A DNA stretch of 64,000 nt from Incurvaria masculella (Eukaryota > Arthropoda > Insecta > Lepidoptera > Incurvariidae): NCBI GenBank assembly GCA_946894095.1, contig OX335646.2:13572077-13636076 (forward strand). Direction: 5' to 3'. Made by a program: the position numbers and the translations under genes. Positions within the stretch are counted from its first letter, which is position 1. Every line of letters begins with the position of its first letter. The notes beneath the pieces are model-generated. The model ran no database searches, was not told the origin of the DNA, and was given only the letters and a program-made list of their open reading frames with translations. Positions 33,666 to 43,796 of the stretch are shown here, in pieces.

Positions 33666-34781
33666 ACGGGAAGATATGCAGTGGGCATAGTTGCTTTTTA
33701 TTAGGTGCCAGACAAGAATTTGGACCGACGGAAATGAATTGAGTCGATACGAAAATATGTTCCTAATTTTATCTACAGAACGAAACAGAAGGTACTTGAC
33801 TGCTTACTTACGATACATTTAAAAATGAGGACTATAACAACGAATTGGAAAAAAATAGTGACAACAGTCATTTTCACCAATGTCCGTCCTCAGCATCTCT
33901 CTTTGGGTCGCCGCATATAAAATGTATACATACATAGTTGTGTTAAATTTGTGGCGAGCCTAAATGGGTCACTCGCTTGTTGGGAAACCTCTTTAGAAAC
34001 AGTTAATTAATGCAATTTTAGGGTGCCATTTAGCTGAGTGCATATTAATTTTCATAGCACGTGGAAGTGGGTTTCTACTCGCAACAACACTGCCGGCCAT
34101 ATTAGTGTGCTATAAGTGGCCAAACGTTCTCGTTTTCGATCCAGTTCGTTTCCAAAAAAAGGAAAGTCCTACAATTTCTTCCTTCGTCTATATGGAAGTG
34201 AATTTACCCATATATGCCTCGTAAGTCGTAACAGACAATAATATACGAAGTAAGATCTTTAAAAGATGAAGAACTTCGCAAACTTAGATCAAACAAAGGA
34301 AGATGTGACTAAAAACGCGCCTAATATGAGACCGCTTTCCCCGACTCCTTACCTACTCAGGCGTACGCCAACGTAGTCGCAAACATAAAAAGATATGTAT
34401 TCCATAAAACAAATGTATGAACGTAAATCACGCGACAAGCTTTTATATCATATTCTTAACTTGCTTAATGTTCGTTATATTGTTATCTAATAAAAAAATA
34501 TAAAATATATAAAAATATATTTTCTTCTTTTTACAAGATTTAAAAAGCTTTTTGTAAAAAAATATTTGTAAAGCAATAATTTTTATTTAAACGCATTCCA
34601 AATATAGAAAATTCAAGCAAATATTTTTTAATTAGTGATAAAATAACTTGAACAAATAGAAGTAAAATAATCAGGCTGATTATTTTCTAAAAGTCATCGC
34701 TTTAATAAGAAATGTTTTTATATTCCTGTAAAACGTACATACTTACCACTCGCACTCGTTCGGTAGATACGTACGTTCGAT
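33666..34781. other. AT-rich tract without a supportable gene
   Basis: Nothing is recognised. The segment 34490-34690 is extremely AT-rich. Confidence 0.35.
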
Positions 34782-34785
34782 TTAA

Positions 34786-35184
34786 GGGGATGTGAGCGTC
34801 CATTTAGATGGCGCCACAGTCGATTGTCGCTATTTCTGCTATAACTAACTAAAAATTATGAACTAATTATAAATTATAACTACAATTGCGAGCATGCTAC
34901 GCAGTTATGTAATTGATCACAGACAACAAAAAGGCTATTTGTGAGAAAATAATGAGGCATCGTTAAAAAAGTGCCTAATTTTAAATGGCAACTTTTTGCA
35001 CAGATCTTCAGAATGATCTGAGCGATTCCAACTTATTTTTGTATTTTTTAATGAGATTAAATACATAACCGAACACTGTGCTCGTCACTACTGTTATAGT
35101 TTATAAGTTCTTATGTTTGAGGAGTTATAGCAGAAATAGCTACGAACGATTTTGGCGCCATCTATCTTACACATAGACACCCCC
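34786..35184. mobile_element. TTAA-flanked element with long terminal inverted repeats
   Basis: Flanked by TTAA at 34782-34785 and 35185-35188. The two ends are imperfect inverted repeats of about 60 bp. Left blocks are GGGGATGTGAGCGTC, AGATGGCGCCA and GCTATTTCTGCTATAACT. The right end, read in reverse, gives GGGGGTGTCTATGTG, AGATGGCGCCA and GCTATTTCTGCTATAACT. At 399 bp with no coding frame it is a MITE of a TTAA-specific superfamily (piggyBac or Kolobok). Confidence 0.78.
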
Positions 35185-35188
35185 TTAA

Positions 35189-35674
35189 TACCTTTTGCAT
35201 TTTGCATTGTTTGCAGGGGGAAGTTGGAATCGTCCACAATCTCATTATGTTTCCATTACCAACAGGACGCATTATGATTGACGCAAAGGTGGAATAATTG
35301 CAATTTCAACATTCTAGTTGGACGGGTTAGTTCAGTTTAGGTCTAGAGTCAAATGCAATAATGCAGGTGTAGCATAATTAATTTCACCTCTACTAAAGCA
35401 CAGTTATGTTTAGTAAACTCACAGGAGATTAACACTTATAAATTTAATATAAAAAATGCTGTAATATGCAATTTTAAAAATCGGATATTGTTCAACATAT
35501 TTTATCGTGGCTTACAAGTATGTGTAAAAATAATTAATCTCATACATCTGATTTGAACACAACCCTCAAGTAAATATCTTAATAACGTGCAACAAATGTG
35601 GAACCTGTTTGAATGGTTTGGTAAACTGTAACAAAGAATTAAATTGAATGGTTACGAAACTTAGAAAAAAATAG
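35189..35674. other. AT-rich tract, nothing recognised
   Basis: No frame or repeat could be supported in this interval. Confidence 0.35.
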
Positions 35675-35790
35675 TCAGCTTGTTTGCCTCTCCAATTTTT
35701 CTCCAGTCCTCCCGGCCCTCAGCGGTACGGAACCACTGCTTTCCGCCGACGCACTTGATGTCGTCCCACCAGGCGGGTGGTATATAATAA
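35675..35790 (-). pseudogene. LINE pol 3' fragment, minus strand
   Basis: Minus-strand translation gives WDDIKCVGGKQWFRTAEGRE followed by DWRKIGEAN, the same protein segment as the plus-strand relic at 25255. No stop lies in the short stretch, but nothing else of the element is present. Confidence 0.75.
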
Positions 35791-36984
35791 GTAATAATAA
35801 TACGCATATTCATAATTTTGAGGGTTTTTCAACATTTCCTTTTGAACACACTCTTACTCGTTTCACATGCATGTGTGTATGTTGTATGTAAATGTAGAAG
35901 ACTTTTGAAATTATTTGTTTTACATAATTTCAATTTACATACATAGCATAATATATTCAACGGTACTGTCGTAACTGACCGACACACAAAGCACAGCCTA
36001 AACCGATAGGCTTAGAGGTACACTAAGTAAGGGTTTCTTTTAATTGAAGGCAAAGTTTGCATGGAAAAATGTTTTGTTCTCTATGCGTTCCAAGCCATTT
36101 ATCCGTTTGCGATCAATCGAGATCCACGGACTCACCAACACAAAAAATGCAAAGAAAATGGCGCCGGAAATGTCGTCGAAGCTCCATAAATACATCGAGC
36201 GGTCGATGTTCGTTTACAATGCTATGGCTGGCGCCGCAAAGTAGATTATAATGTTAATGTCATGGATGCGAGGGCGGCCAGAGCTCGGGGGAGCCATTTT
36301 TGGTGTTGCTCCGAGAGGGGAACACTGATGCCCGAGATAAATGGGATTTTGTGAACTGCAATTACGCACGTATTGTTTTAAACCAGAAGGTCGGGCCTTA
36401 ATGCATGTTTTGAAAAGACCGCTAAATGAAGAGGAATATCCCGTATCAAAGTGCGATATTTCACGCTCAGTGAATACAAAAGTTTTCGCTTCTTTGCGAT
36501 GTCTGCAGAGTTGATGGTTAAATTTTCGGAGAAGTAAGCCCGGCCTTCCTGTATTATAATACATTCGGAGAAAATTCAATCTCGAAACACTTAGCAAATA
36601 GAGTAGATACTGGCACCACTAACCCCGTTGCCGAATGCTTTATCAAGAGAACGCCTAGGCTAGGAGATATCATTCGAAATAATGAAATTTCGTTTTTAAC
36701 TTATTTCGTATCAATGCTTGCTAAAGTCTGCCATCAAGCACACTTTATGATAAATATTACATTATTTATTTACAGTTTTATCTTAATGAAATCAAAATCA
36801 ATTTTTTTTATCACAACCTCATGGTTGTAGATAAACATGTTTTTGTTTTACCATCCTCTTCATGTATTACGGTGTTTTAATATTTTTACACAATTATTAA
36901 ATTATTTTAATTATTATTTCTCATAATATTAATGAATAAAATAAACTCGAATATACATTATTTCTGTTATGTTTGCGTTGGGTT
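35791..36984. other. No supportable gene
   Basis: Short frames at 36044-36244 (plus) and 36214-36597 (minus) carry no recognisable domain. Confidence 0.35.
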
Positions 36985-37055
36985 ATGTGTGCAGCTCCGA
37001 CCTTCTAGCGTGCAACTTTGCGAATTAACGATATAGGGATTCACGGTGTCGACCT
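36985..37055 (+). pseudogene. Left half of a LINE pol relic split by the Gypsy element
   Basis: One frame ends in RATLRINDIGIHGVD just before the LTR. It continues, after removal of the LTR element and one copy of ACCT, into the LINE frame that begins at 44871. An in-frame stop near the left end shows that it was already decayed. Confidence 0.6.
37052..37055. repeat. Target-site duplication (ACCT), left
   Basis: ACCT precedes the 5' LTR and recurs at 44867-44870 after the 3' LTR. A duplication of 4-5 bp is normal for Gypsy integrases. Confidence 0.88.
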
Positions 37056-38103
37056 TGTGACGCGTCAACAATTAATGCAAGCATTTGCTTTTATTAAGTT
37101 CTCACTTTCACTCATTCTCGACTCACTTTCACTAGTGACTCGACAACATAGACTCAACCTTAGACGGAACGCATCCATAGACTTGACAGCCAGGCGAGAC
37201 GTCAGAGAGAACCGGGACGACATTCATTCTGTCAACCCACGAACGAAGCAACAGCTCCTCTGAAACGTATCGGCCGACATCTCGCGCTGCACGTCGATAA
37301 AAGTGCTTAGGACCTTCCACCATCGTTGTGGGTGAGTCAGCAAACGCCATTAGCTTCTTATTTCCGATATAGGTAATCTCAAATATGGCAAATGACAATG
37401 GCCTCGTGTCATTGACCCGAGCCATGTCACTAGGTACTAATATACTAAGAATACTGAAATGTAAACGCTTCACGTTAAATCAAACCCTCTCGATCATCTC
37501 TTAACGATACCTGTATCAAATCTCAGCCTTATCTAACATACTTATCAGTCCTGGCACGATGTCCGCGCGCACAATACTCGCCGCCTAGAAGCGACAGGCG
37601 ACCCGTCCACCATCTTAACACGGCTACCTGTATCCGCTTCAGGGTCTTGTCGAGGCGTACAAGCCCGGCACACGCATCGCGTCGCCCTTGGACGCGACAG
37701 CGAAACCGGCTGCTGCGCTCGGGGCCGAGCCATCCACGGGCTTGGGTCCCGCGCCTCAGACTCCAGCGCCGGGTGCCGCCGCTACTGCGGAGCCGCCCCT
37801 GAAGCCCCGGACGTCTCGACTCGCCGCCACCGTTTCTCATCCCGCTGCGTTGCCCGGACAGCTGACGCCAACGCTTCTTTCGGAGCCGTGCGCCTAGCGC
37901 CGGCCACACCGACGGACAGCTAAGTGCCCAGGCAGTGCAAAGGACTCTAATTTAATCCTAAATAGTGCGAGAGAGGTTTGCTGATCAACGGACATTACTT
38001 ACCCACCACCTTGACTCTTACTTAAATCTGTACGTGCTCCTATCGAAATTAATAAACGAGTTGAGACCTAAAAAGAGTTTCCTTGATAGGGGGCATCGTA
38101 ACA
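37056..38103 (+). repeat. 5' LTR of the Gypsy element
   Basis: 1048 bp, TGTGACG...GTAACA, i.e. TG...CA ends. It contains an AATAAA signal at 38051-38056 and a GC-rich block at about 37545-37910, where chance frames occur on both strands. Compared with the 3' LTR it lacks 22 bases after 37086 and has two base changes (37172 region: cgcatcc versus cgcatac; 38030 region: ctgtacg versus ctgtatg). Confidence 0.95.
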
Positions 38104-38104
38104 G

Positions 38105-38120
38105 TGGCGCCCAAACGTGG
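38105..38120 (+). promoter_or_regulatory. Primer-binding site, tRNA-Lys type
   Basis: TGGCGCCCAAACGTGG begins one base after the LTR. Insect tRNA-Lys(CUU) would pair with TGGCGCCCAACGTGG (from memory), so the match is complete except for one extra A. Reverse transcription would be primed here. Confidence 0.75.
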
Positions 38121-38594
38121 TAAATAGTGTCCAAGTGATCAGCTGACCATAGTTAGGTCCGATACCCGTGAGAGGACGGGGAAATAATACTTTTCCTCTC
38201 AGGCTCGCCAGGCCTTGTGGTAGGAATCCACAAAAAGTGGGACAGCGGAACTCCTCCGAAAATTTTTAATTAAAATCTCATTTTACTCTCAATAACTAAT
38301 CTCAACTGTCTTAACTCTCATAAATCGATATCTCAATACTCATAAATTTTGCTCATTCACTTAAATTCAACTACGGAGGAGGAACGCAAAGATAGGAAGT
38401 TTTTAATTATTACCAAGATATTCTAAACTCTCAATTACACTCTCAATTTACATTTACATTCTCAATTTAAATTCTCAACATATGTAAATTTTCAGATCAT
38501 AATCATAACTTGAATTTTATATTGTAAGGTGTTTGCTGCGCTCACTCACACGGGTCGGTTCGTGGAATTGGTTATTTTAATTTTTCTTCTTAAA
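38121..38594 (+). other. Gypsy 5' leader
   Basis: About 475 bp between primer site and gag start, rich in repeated ctcaat/ctcaac phrases. It is likely to hold RNA packaging signals, but none can be identified from sequence alone. Confidence 0.5.
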
Positions 38595-39827
38595 ATGTCT
38601 TTCAACATACCGTTTGGATTACTGCAGAAAGATGAGCTTTCCTATGAGGTTAGCATTAGGGGGGAAAGCCCTGCTAGAACAGTAACTCAGCTTAGGCACC
38701 AGATCATGGAGCTGAATAAAGTTTTTCCGTCATCGGAGTTGAATGAAACCGATCTTGAGTTCAGCGAGGAACATGTCACGGTCACGAACAAACTTTCTGA
38801 AGCCGAGACCACCCTTGTAGGAGGATCTAGCCCTAGGTTGAGAGCTATGTTATGCCACCTGCATCACCGCATTCGCAGAATGTCAACGGATGTCCCCGCT
38901 GAAATATTGCAACTTAAATCATTGCGCGCTCGCTTCACAAGTCTTATTAAATCAAATACGTCTCCTTCTGAGAAACCTAACCCGACTCTGGACAAAGATG
39001 AGGAAACATTTGAAGCGAACACCTCACAGAACACTCAATACACTCTTACATGCACGCACAACCTCTCGGCTGAAAATCTCAAAATTAAATATGATGGAAC
39101 TACATGTGTCCATGCTTTCCTAGAAAGGGTCGAGGAAGTTCGCCAAGCCCGAGGGCTTTCTAAAGAAAAAAATTTAAGGATGGCGGGCGACTTATTTACA
39201 GGTCATATGATTCCCTGGTTTAGAGGGAATAGGTCATCATTTAATACCTGGGATGATCTACATAGCCTTCTTAAGGAGGAATTTGGTGCGGCAAACTATG
39301 ACTACAGGTTACTATCGGAGATCCGAGCTCGCACACAGGGTGCCGATGAATCTATAGTCATATACCTTTCAATAATGAACTGTTTATTCTTAAGGCTGTC
39401 TAAACCTCTATCCGAGGAGGAAAAAGTGGAAATAGTAACTCATAACATCAGACCTTATTACTCAAACAAGCTTGCCTTGACCGACGTTACTAGCTTGGCC
39501 CAAATTAAAATGTATTGTAAAAAGATTGAGGAAACAAAACAAAGAGTAGACACATTCTCAGAGCCTCCTCATCCAAATCAGTCCACCTTAGCGACGGATT
39601 TGGCATATACACCGATACATAAACATACAACTTACAGTAAACCTAGGGTTTCAGCGGTGAACGCCCAGTACTGCTTCCGGTGTAAAACCAGCGATCATCC
39701 AATGCATAAGTGCAACGCACAAAAAGATGTGAAATGTTTTAAATGTGGTAAGCCGGGAGTACGTTCCCCTGACTGCCAGTGTAAGACAAAACAAGCTTCC
39801 ACTTCTAACTCGAACAGAAAAAACTAG
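38595..39827 (+). CDS. gag: Gag polyprotein of the Gypsy element
   Basis: Structural protein that would form the virus-like particle and package element RNA. The first ATG in the frame is at 38595 (MSFNIPFGLLQKDE); the frame extends 22 codons further upstream without an ATG. The product is 410 residues. The middle region (around YRLLSEIRARTQG and LSIMNCLFLRLSKPLSEEEK) matches the capsid-like part of retrotransposon gags. The C-terminus has a canonical zinc knuckle, CFRCKTSDHPMHKC (CX2CX4HX4C). A second cysteine cluster, CFKCGKPGVRSPDC, has valine where the histidine is expected. The stop TAG at 39825-39827 directly follows a slippery heptamer, so a fraction of ribosomes should continue into pol. 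Confidence 0.93.
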   Translation: MSFNIPFGLLQKDELSYEVSIRGESPARTVTQLRHQIMELNKVFPSSELNETDLEFSEEHVTVTNKLSEAETTLVGGSSPRLRAMLCHLHHRIRRMSTDVPAEILQLKSLRARFTSLIKSNTSPSEKPNPTLDKDEETFEANTSQNTQYTLTCTHNLSAENLKIKYDGTTCVHAFLERVEEVRQARGLSKEKNLRMAGDLFTGHMIPWFRGNRSSFNTWDDLHSLLKEEFGAANYDYRLLSEIRARTQGADESIVIYLSIMNCLFLRLSKPLSEEEKVEIVTHNIRPYYSNKLALTDVTSLAQIKMYCKKIEETKQRVDTFSEPPHPNQSTLATDLAYTPIHKHTTYSKPRVSAVNAQYCFRCKTSDHPMHKCNAQKDVKCFKCGKPGVRSPDCQCKTKQASTSNSNRKN

Positions 39828-39873
39828 TAAGGGTCCGTCACTGTACACTTCAATTAACAAACAGTGAGGGACC
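39818..39873 (+). promoter_or_regulatory. -1 ribosomal frameshift signal (slippery site plus hairpin)
   Basis: In the gag frame the last codons read AGA AAA AAC TAG, giving the heptamer A AAA AAC at 39818-39824. A 7-base spacer (39825-39831) follows. A stem-loop then pairs GGTCCGTCACTG (39832-39843) with CAGTGAGGGACC (39862-39873), 11 of 12 pairs with one G-G mismatch and an 18-base loop. Slippage by -1 enters the pol frame at 39824. Heptamer type, spacer length and stem fit known retroviral signals. Confidence 0.88.
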
Positions 39874-42800
39874 AAACAATCTTAAAAACCACGACCCAGA
39901 GGATTGGAACTCGTGGCTCAACACACTCTCGATTTATCTTAAATCTTATCGCTTATCATCCGTATTATTTAATAAAAATACTGATGACAGTAGACCGTAC
40001 TTAACGGTCACTGTAAACAACTCTAAAATATGCGGCTTGTTGGACTCAGGTTCACCGATTTCCATCTTAGGAAATAATTCACATTTATTCTTCTGTAAAC
40101 TTGGATTTAAAATATCCAACTCTGAAAAAATTACCGTCACCACAGCTAATGGCAGCATACTCAGTGCCATCGGATGCATGTACTTACCAATTGGTTTAAA
40201 TAAAAAAGTAATAACGGTAAAAGTATACCTAATTCCAGGAATTAAGGACTCCGTCATATGGGGACTGGATTTTTGGAAACACTTTGATCTCGCACCAAAA
40301 ATTCTCAAACATGTTGTGTCATTTCATAACAACTCTGTATGCTTATCTACAATAAATCAAATAAATAATAATGGAAATCTATCTCATTATTATCTACTTA
40401 GTCACGAAGAGCGGACTGTAGCAGATAACATCATCGAACAATTTAATAATATTTCATCCGAACGGGTAGGCCTAGGTAGAACTTCACTAATAGAACATAC
40501 AATCGAGACCGAAGGCCCACCAATAAAACAAAAATTCTATAGACTTAGCCCTTTGAAAACGGAAGCACTCTACAAAGAACTGGATCGGATGTTAGAATTA
40601 GATGTCATCGAACCTAGTGAAAGTCCTTGGAATTCACCGATCTTACTTACTCCAAAGAAGGATGGCCAATGGCGCTTCTGCCTTGATAGTAGAAAATTAA
40701 ATTCCGTTACAAAAAAAGATTCATATGCCTTACCTAATATTTCTTTTATTTTAGATAGCTTGAGAGACGCCAAGTATCTTTCTAGTATCGACCTCAGTTC
40801 AGCATTTTGGCAAATTCCTATAAAAAAAGAAGATAGAGAAAAAACTGCATTTTCAGTGGCAAACCGAGGCTTATTTCAATTCAAGGTTGTACCATTCGGC
40901 TTAACTGGCGCTCCAGCACGTCAACAACGTCTCATGGACAAACTATTCGGTCCTGAATTCTTAGGAAAAGTGTTCTGTTATTTAGATGACATTGTCATTA
41001 TCTCAGACACCTTTAGCGAGCATATACAGCTACTTATACGTGTCAAAGAGTTACTTGAAAAAGCAAATTTAACGATAAATCAAAAGAAATCAACTTTTTT
41101 TAGAAGAGAGCTTCGCTATTTGGGTTACATAGTTGACGAACATGGTCTCCGTCCAGACCCGGAAAAGGTTCGAGCCATACAGGATTACTTGGCTCCCAAC
41201 TCAAAAAAAGAACTTAAGCGATTCTTAGGAACAGTAGGATATCACAGGAGATTTATTCCTAATTTTGCAACTATTGCTAGCCCGCTTAATAAGTTAACTT
41301 CAACAAGAAAAGGCGCTCCTCCATACCAGTGGACGGAAGCGGCTGAGGACGCATTTCAAAAATTAAAATCAACTCTCATATGCGCTCCTGTTCTATCTTG
41401 TCCTATATACTCTGAACCCTTTTCAATCCACTGTGATGCTAGCGGCTACGGACTAGGGGCAATGTTATGTCAAAAATCCCTTGAAGATGGCACAGAGCAC
41501 CCCGTAGCTTATATGAGTCGTTCCCTAGATAAAGCCGAGCAAAACTACTCAGCCACAGAGCGCGAAGCTCTAAGTGTAATTTCCGCTTTAGAGCATTGGA
41601 GATGCTATATTGAAAACGGTCAGAAAACAACTGTATATACAGATCACTCTAGCTTGAAATGGTTTATCAATCTAGATAATCCAACCGGTAGATTAGCCAG
41701 ATGGGGAGTAAGACTAGCTCCATTCAATATAGAGATAGTACATAAAAAGGGCTCACTAAATGTGGTTCCAGATAGTCTATCTCGTGCCGTCCCTGTAGCA
41801 GCTATCTCAACTAGCACCACCGACCAGTGGTACCTTAATATTCTTAACAATTGCCAAAATGCACCACAAAGCTTCCCAAACTTTACAGTTAAGGATGGAA
41901 ACCTCTATAGGTACTGTAAAGGAAAATTCAATTTAAACGAAGAATTTGAATGGAAAGAAGTAGTTCCTTTGGAGAAAAGGGAATCAATTATAACTCAAAA
42001 TCACTCTATACCGACCGCAGCTCACCTTGGAAACCTTAAAACTTACAAACGCATAGCGCTACGATACTATTGGCCCGGAATGTATCGTGACATAATTATG
42101 TTTATTGCTAATTGTGACACTTGTCAAGCTTATAAGCACTCTACGCGGGCTCCTCATGGAATCATGGGAGAACCGAAAGTTTGCAATCGCCCATGGCAAA
42201 CAATTAGCATCGATCTGGTTGGCCCGCTGCCAATGTCTCGAAACAGATATCAACACATACTAGTTGTCACTTGCTGCTTTAGCAAGTATTGCTTAATATT
42301 TCCCTTGCGACGAGCAATCTCATCTCACATTATTAAACATCTTGAAAGTGACGTATTCCTTGTACACGGCGTCCCTCGGACTATAATATTAGATAACGGT
42401 ACGCAGTTTACAAGTAGAGAAATGAAGAAACTCTTCGAAACATATAATGTCCCCCAAGTGCACTACACTCCTCGTTACACACCTCAGGTAAATACTGTGG
42501 AACGATATAATCGCACAATAGTAACCGCTATCTCAACTTTCGTAGGTGAAGACCACCGTACCTGGGACGTCAACCTATCTAAAATTAACTTTGCAATTAA
42601 CAATTCGGTTAATGAAGTAACTGGCTTCACACCAGCCTTCCTAGTTTTCGGACGTGAGCTAGTTATAGATGGCTCAATTTATGGTAAAATACCTGAGGAT
42701 GACGCTCATGAAACCATAGTTCCACGAGAAGTGTATGCCGAAAATATAGGTAACTTAACTCAAATTTTTGACAATGTGCAGAAAAAACTATACTACTCTC

Positions 42801-43084
42801 ACCTAAAGAGTAAACAGAGATATGATCTGCGGCGCTCAGAAATAGAATTTGAGGTAGGACAAGTGGCTTGGAAAAAATCTTATAAATTGAGCGATGCAGG
42901 CAAAGGCTTCATGGCAAAGCTTGCACCCAAATATGAGAAGTGCAAGATTTTAAAAAAAAGGTCACCTCTAATTTATGCATTATCCGATATGAATAATCGT
43001 CCGATCGCAGGCTGGTGGCATATCAAAGATCTCAAACCACCTAGAAGGCCAAGCAGAGATGCTGCAGTAATAAACAATTCTTAA
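39824..43084 (+). CDS. pol: Pol polyprotein (protease, RT, RNase H, integrase)
   Basis: This frame is open from 39809 and is entered by -1 frameshifting at the end of gag; from 39824 it gives about 1086 residues. Numbering from the leucine at 40037: protease LLDSGSPISILG at 1-12; RT with SSIDLSSAFWQIP near 249-261, VVPFGLTGAP near 284-293 and the active-site YLDD at 315-318; RNase H with IHCDASGYGLGA (D467), ATEREAL (E508) and YTDHSSLKW (D536); integrase zinc motif NHS...AHLG...CDTC (C693, C696); and integrase core D726 (SIDLVG), D786 (LDNGTQFTS), E822 (NTVERYN), with the D,D(35)E spacing. No chromodomain is visible at the C-terminus. All catalytic residues are present, so the enzymes look functional. 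Confidence 0.95.
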   Translation, partial: LVRVRHCTLQLTNSEGPNNLKNHDPEDWNSWLNTLSIYLKSYRLSSVLFNKNTDDSRPYLTVTVNNSKICGLLDSGSPISILGNNSHLFFCKLGFKISNSEKITVTTANGSILSAIGCMYLPIGLNKKVITVKVYLIPGIKDSVIWGLDFWKHFDLAPKILKHVVSFHNNSVCLSTINQINNNGNLSHYYLLSHEERTVADNIIEQFNNISSERVGLGRTSLIEHTIETEGPPIKQKFYRLSPLKTEALYKELDRMLELDVIEPSESPWNSPILLTPKKDGQWRFCLDSRKLNSVTKKDSYALPNISFILDSLRDAKYLSSIDLSSAFWQIPIKKEDREKTAFSVANRGLFQFKVVPFGLTGAPARQQRLMDKLFGPEFLGKVFCYLDDIVIISDTFSEHIQLLIRVKELLEKANLTINQKKSTFFRRELRYLGYIVDEHGLRPDPEKVRAIQDYLAPNSKKELKRFLGTVGYHRRFIPNFATIASPLNKLTSTRKGAPPYQWTEAAEDAFQKLKSTLICAPVLSCPIYSEPFSIHCDASGYGLGAMLCQKSLEDGTEHPVAYMSRSLDKAEQNYSATEREALSVISALEHWRCYIENGQKTTVYTDHSSLKWFINLDNPTGRLARWGVRLAPFNIEIVHKKGSLNVVPDSLSRAVPVAAISTSTTDQWYLNILNNCQNAPQSFPNFTVKDGNLYRYCKGKFNLNEEFEWKEVVPLEKRESIITQNHSIPTAAHLGNLKTYKRIALRYYWPGMYRDIIMFIANCDTCQAYKHSTRAPHGIMGEPKVCNRPWQTISIDLVGPLPMSRNRYQHILVVTCCFSKYCLIFPLRRAISSHIIKHLESDVFLVHGVPRTIILDNGTQFTSREMKKLFETYNVPQVHYTPRYTPQVNTVERYNRTIVTAISTFVGEDHRTWDVNLSKINFAINNSVNEVTGFTPAFLVFGRELVIDGSIYGKIPEDDAHETIVPREVYAENIGNLTQIFDNVQKKLYYSHLKSKQRYDLRRSEIEFEVGQVAWKKSYKLSDAGKGFMAKLAPKYEKCKILKKRSPLIYALSDMNNRPIAGWWHIKDLKPPRRPSRDAAVINNS

Positions 43085-43796
43085 CCTTTTTAAACTTGCA
43101 TTCTCTTAATTAAAAATGTAACTACCTTAATATTATTAATAAATAAAAAAAAAAAAAATAGTTAACGATATTTAGGCCTTGAAATCTTGCCTAGGTCGTT
43201 CTCGTCTTGTAACTCTTAATCTGTGTCCTACTGAACACAGAGGGTTTCCGTGCCTATATCTTAACTTCTTAACTTAAACTCTTAATAAGCACTGGAACAT
43301 TTAAGGCGTTAGACCTTAGCAGGATTCTTAATTTAAATTCTTATAAGCGTTAGCTATCGCTAGGTTAGTGTAAGTCTGCGTTGTATCTAAAACAAAGACG
43401 AACAGTTTACTAGGGCCTTACCTGCTTCGAGCAAGCAAGGGTGGCAAGTTGCAAACGAATGATAGTATGAAAGGGATTGAGTGATAGAGAAGGATGAAAG
43501 GAAAAGACTAACCGGATCTGCAAAAATAATTATAAATTTATTAAGGTACAGTTACAGTTACAATACTTTAGATCTTAAATATATTTGATCTCATCGGGAT
43601 CTTATCTAATCCTAAACCTCTCATTATGTTAAAGTTAGATTCTCATCTGTAGTTTCTTACAACTTACTTAAATAAATCTAATCTCAAACTACTTATTATA
43701 CTAAATTATAAGGTCTCAAATGTAGTCTCTTTCAGTTTTGTTTTGCGATGAAATTTCCATACAGAGAAATTTCATCTTTTCTAACGAAGGGGGTAT
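43085..43796 (+). other. Gypsy 3' non-coding region with polypurine tract
   Basis: About 710 bp without an env-like frame, starting with a poly-A run near 43147-43159. The polypurine tract GAAGGGGG at 43786-43793, three bases before the 3' LTR, would prime plus-strand DNA synthesis. Confidence 0.7.

Noticed and set aside
37529..37909. Frames of up to 126 codons inside the LTRs (repeated at 44292-44672)
   Set aside because: They lie in the GC-rich block of both LTRs, overlap on opposite strands, and have no recognisable content. LTRs are non-coding in this family.
43085..43796. Possible envelope gene in the Gypsy element
   Set aside because: The interval is about 710 bp with many stops in all frames. 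No signal peptide or transmembrane frame is present.
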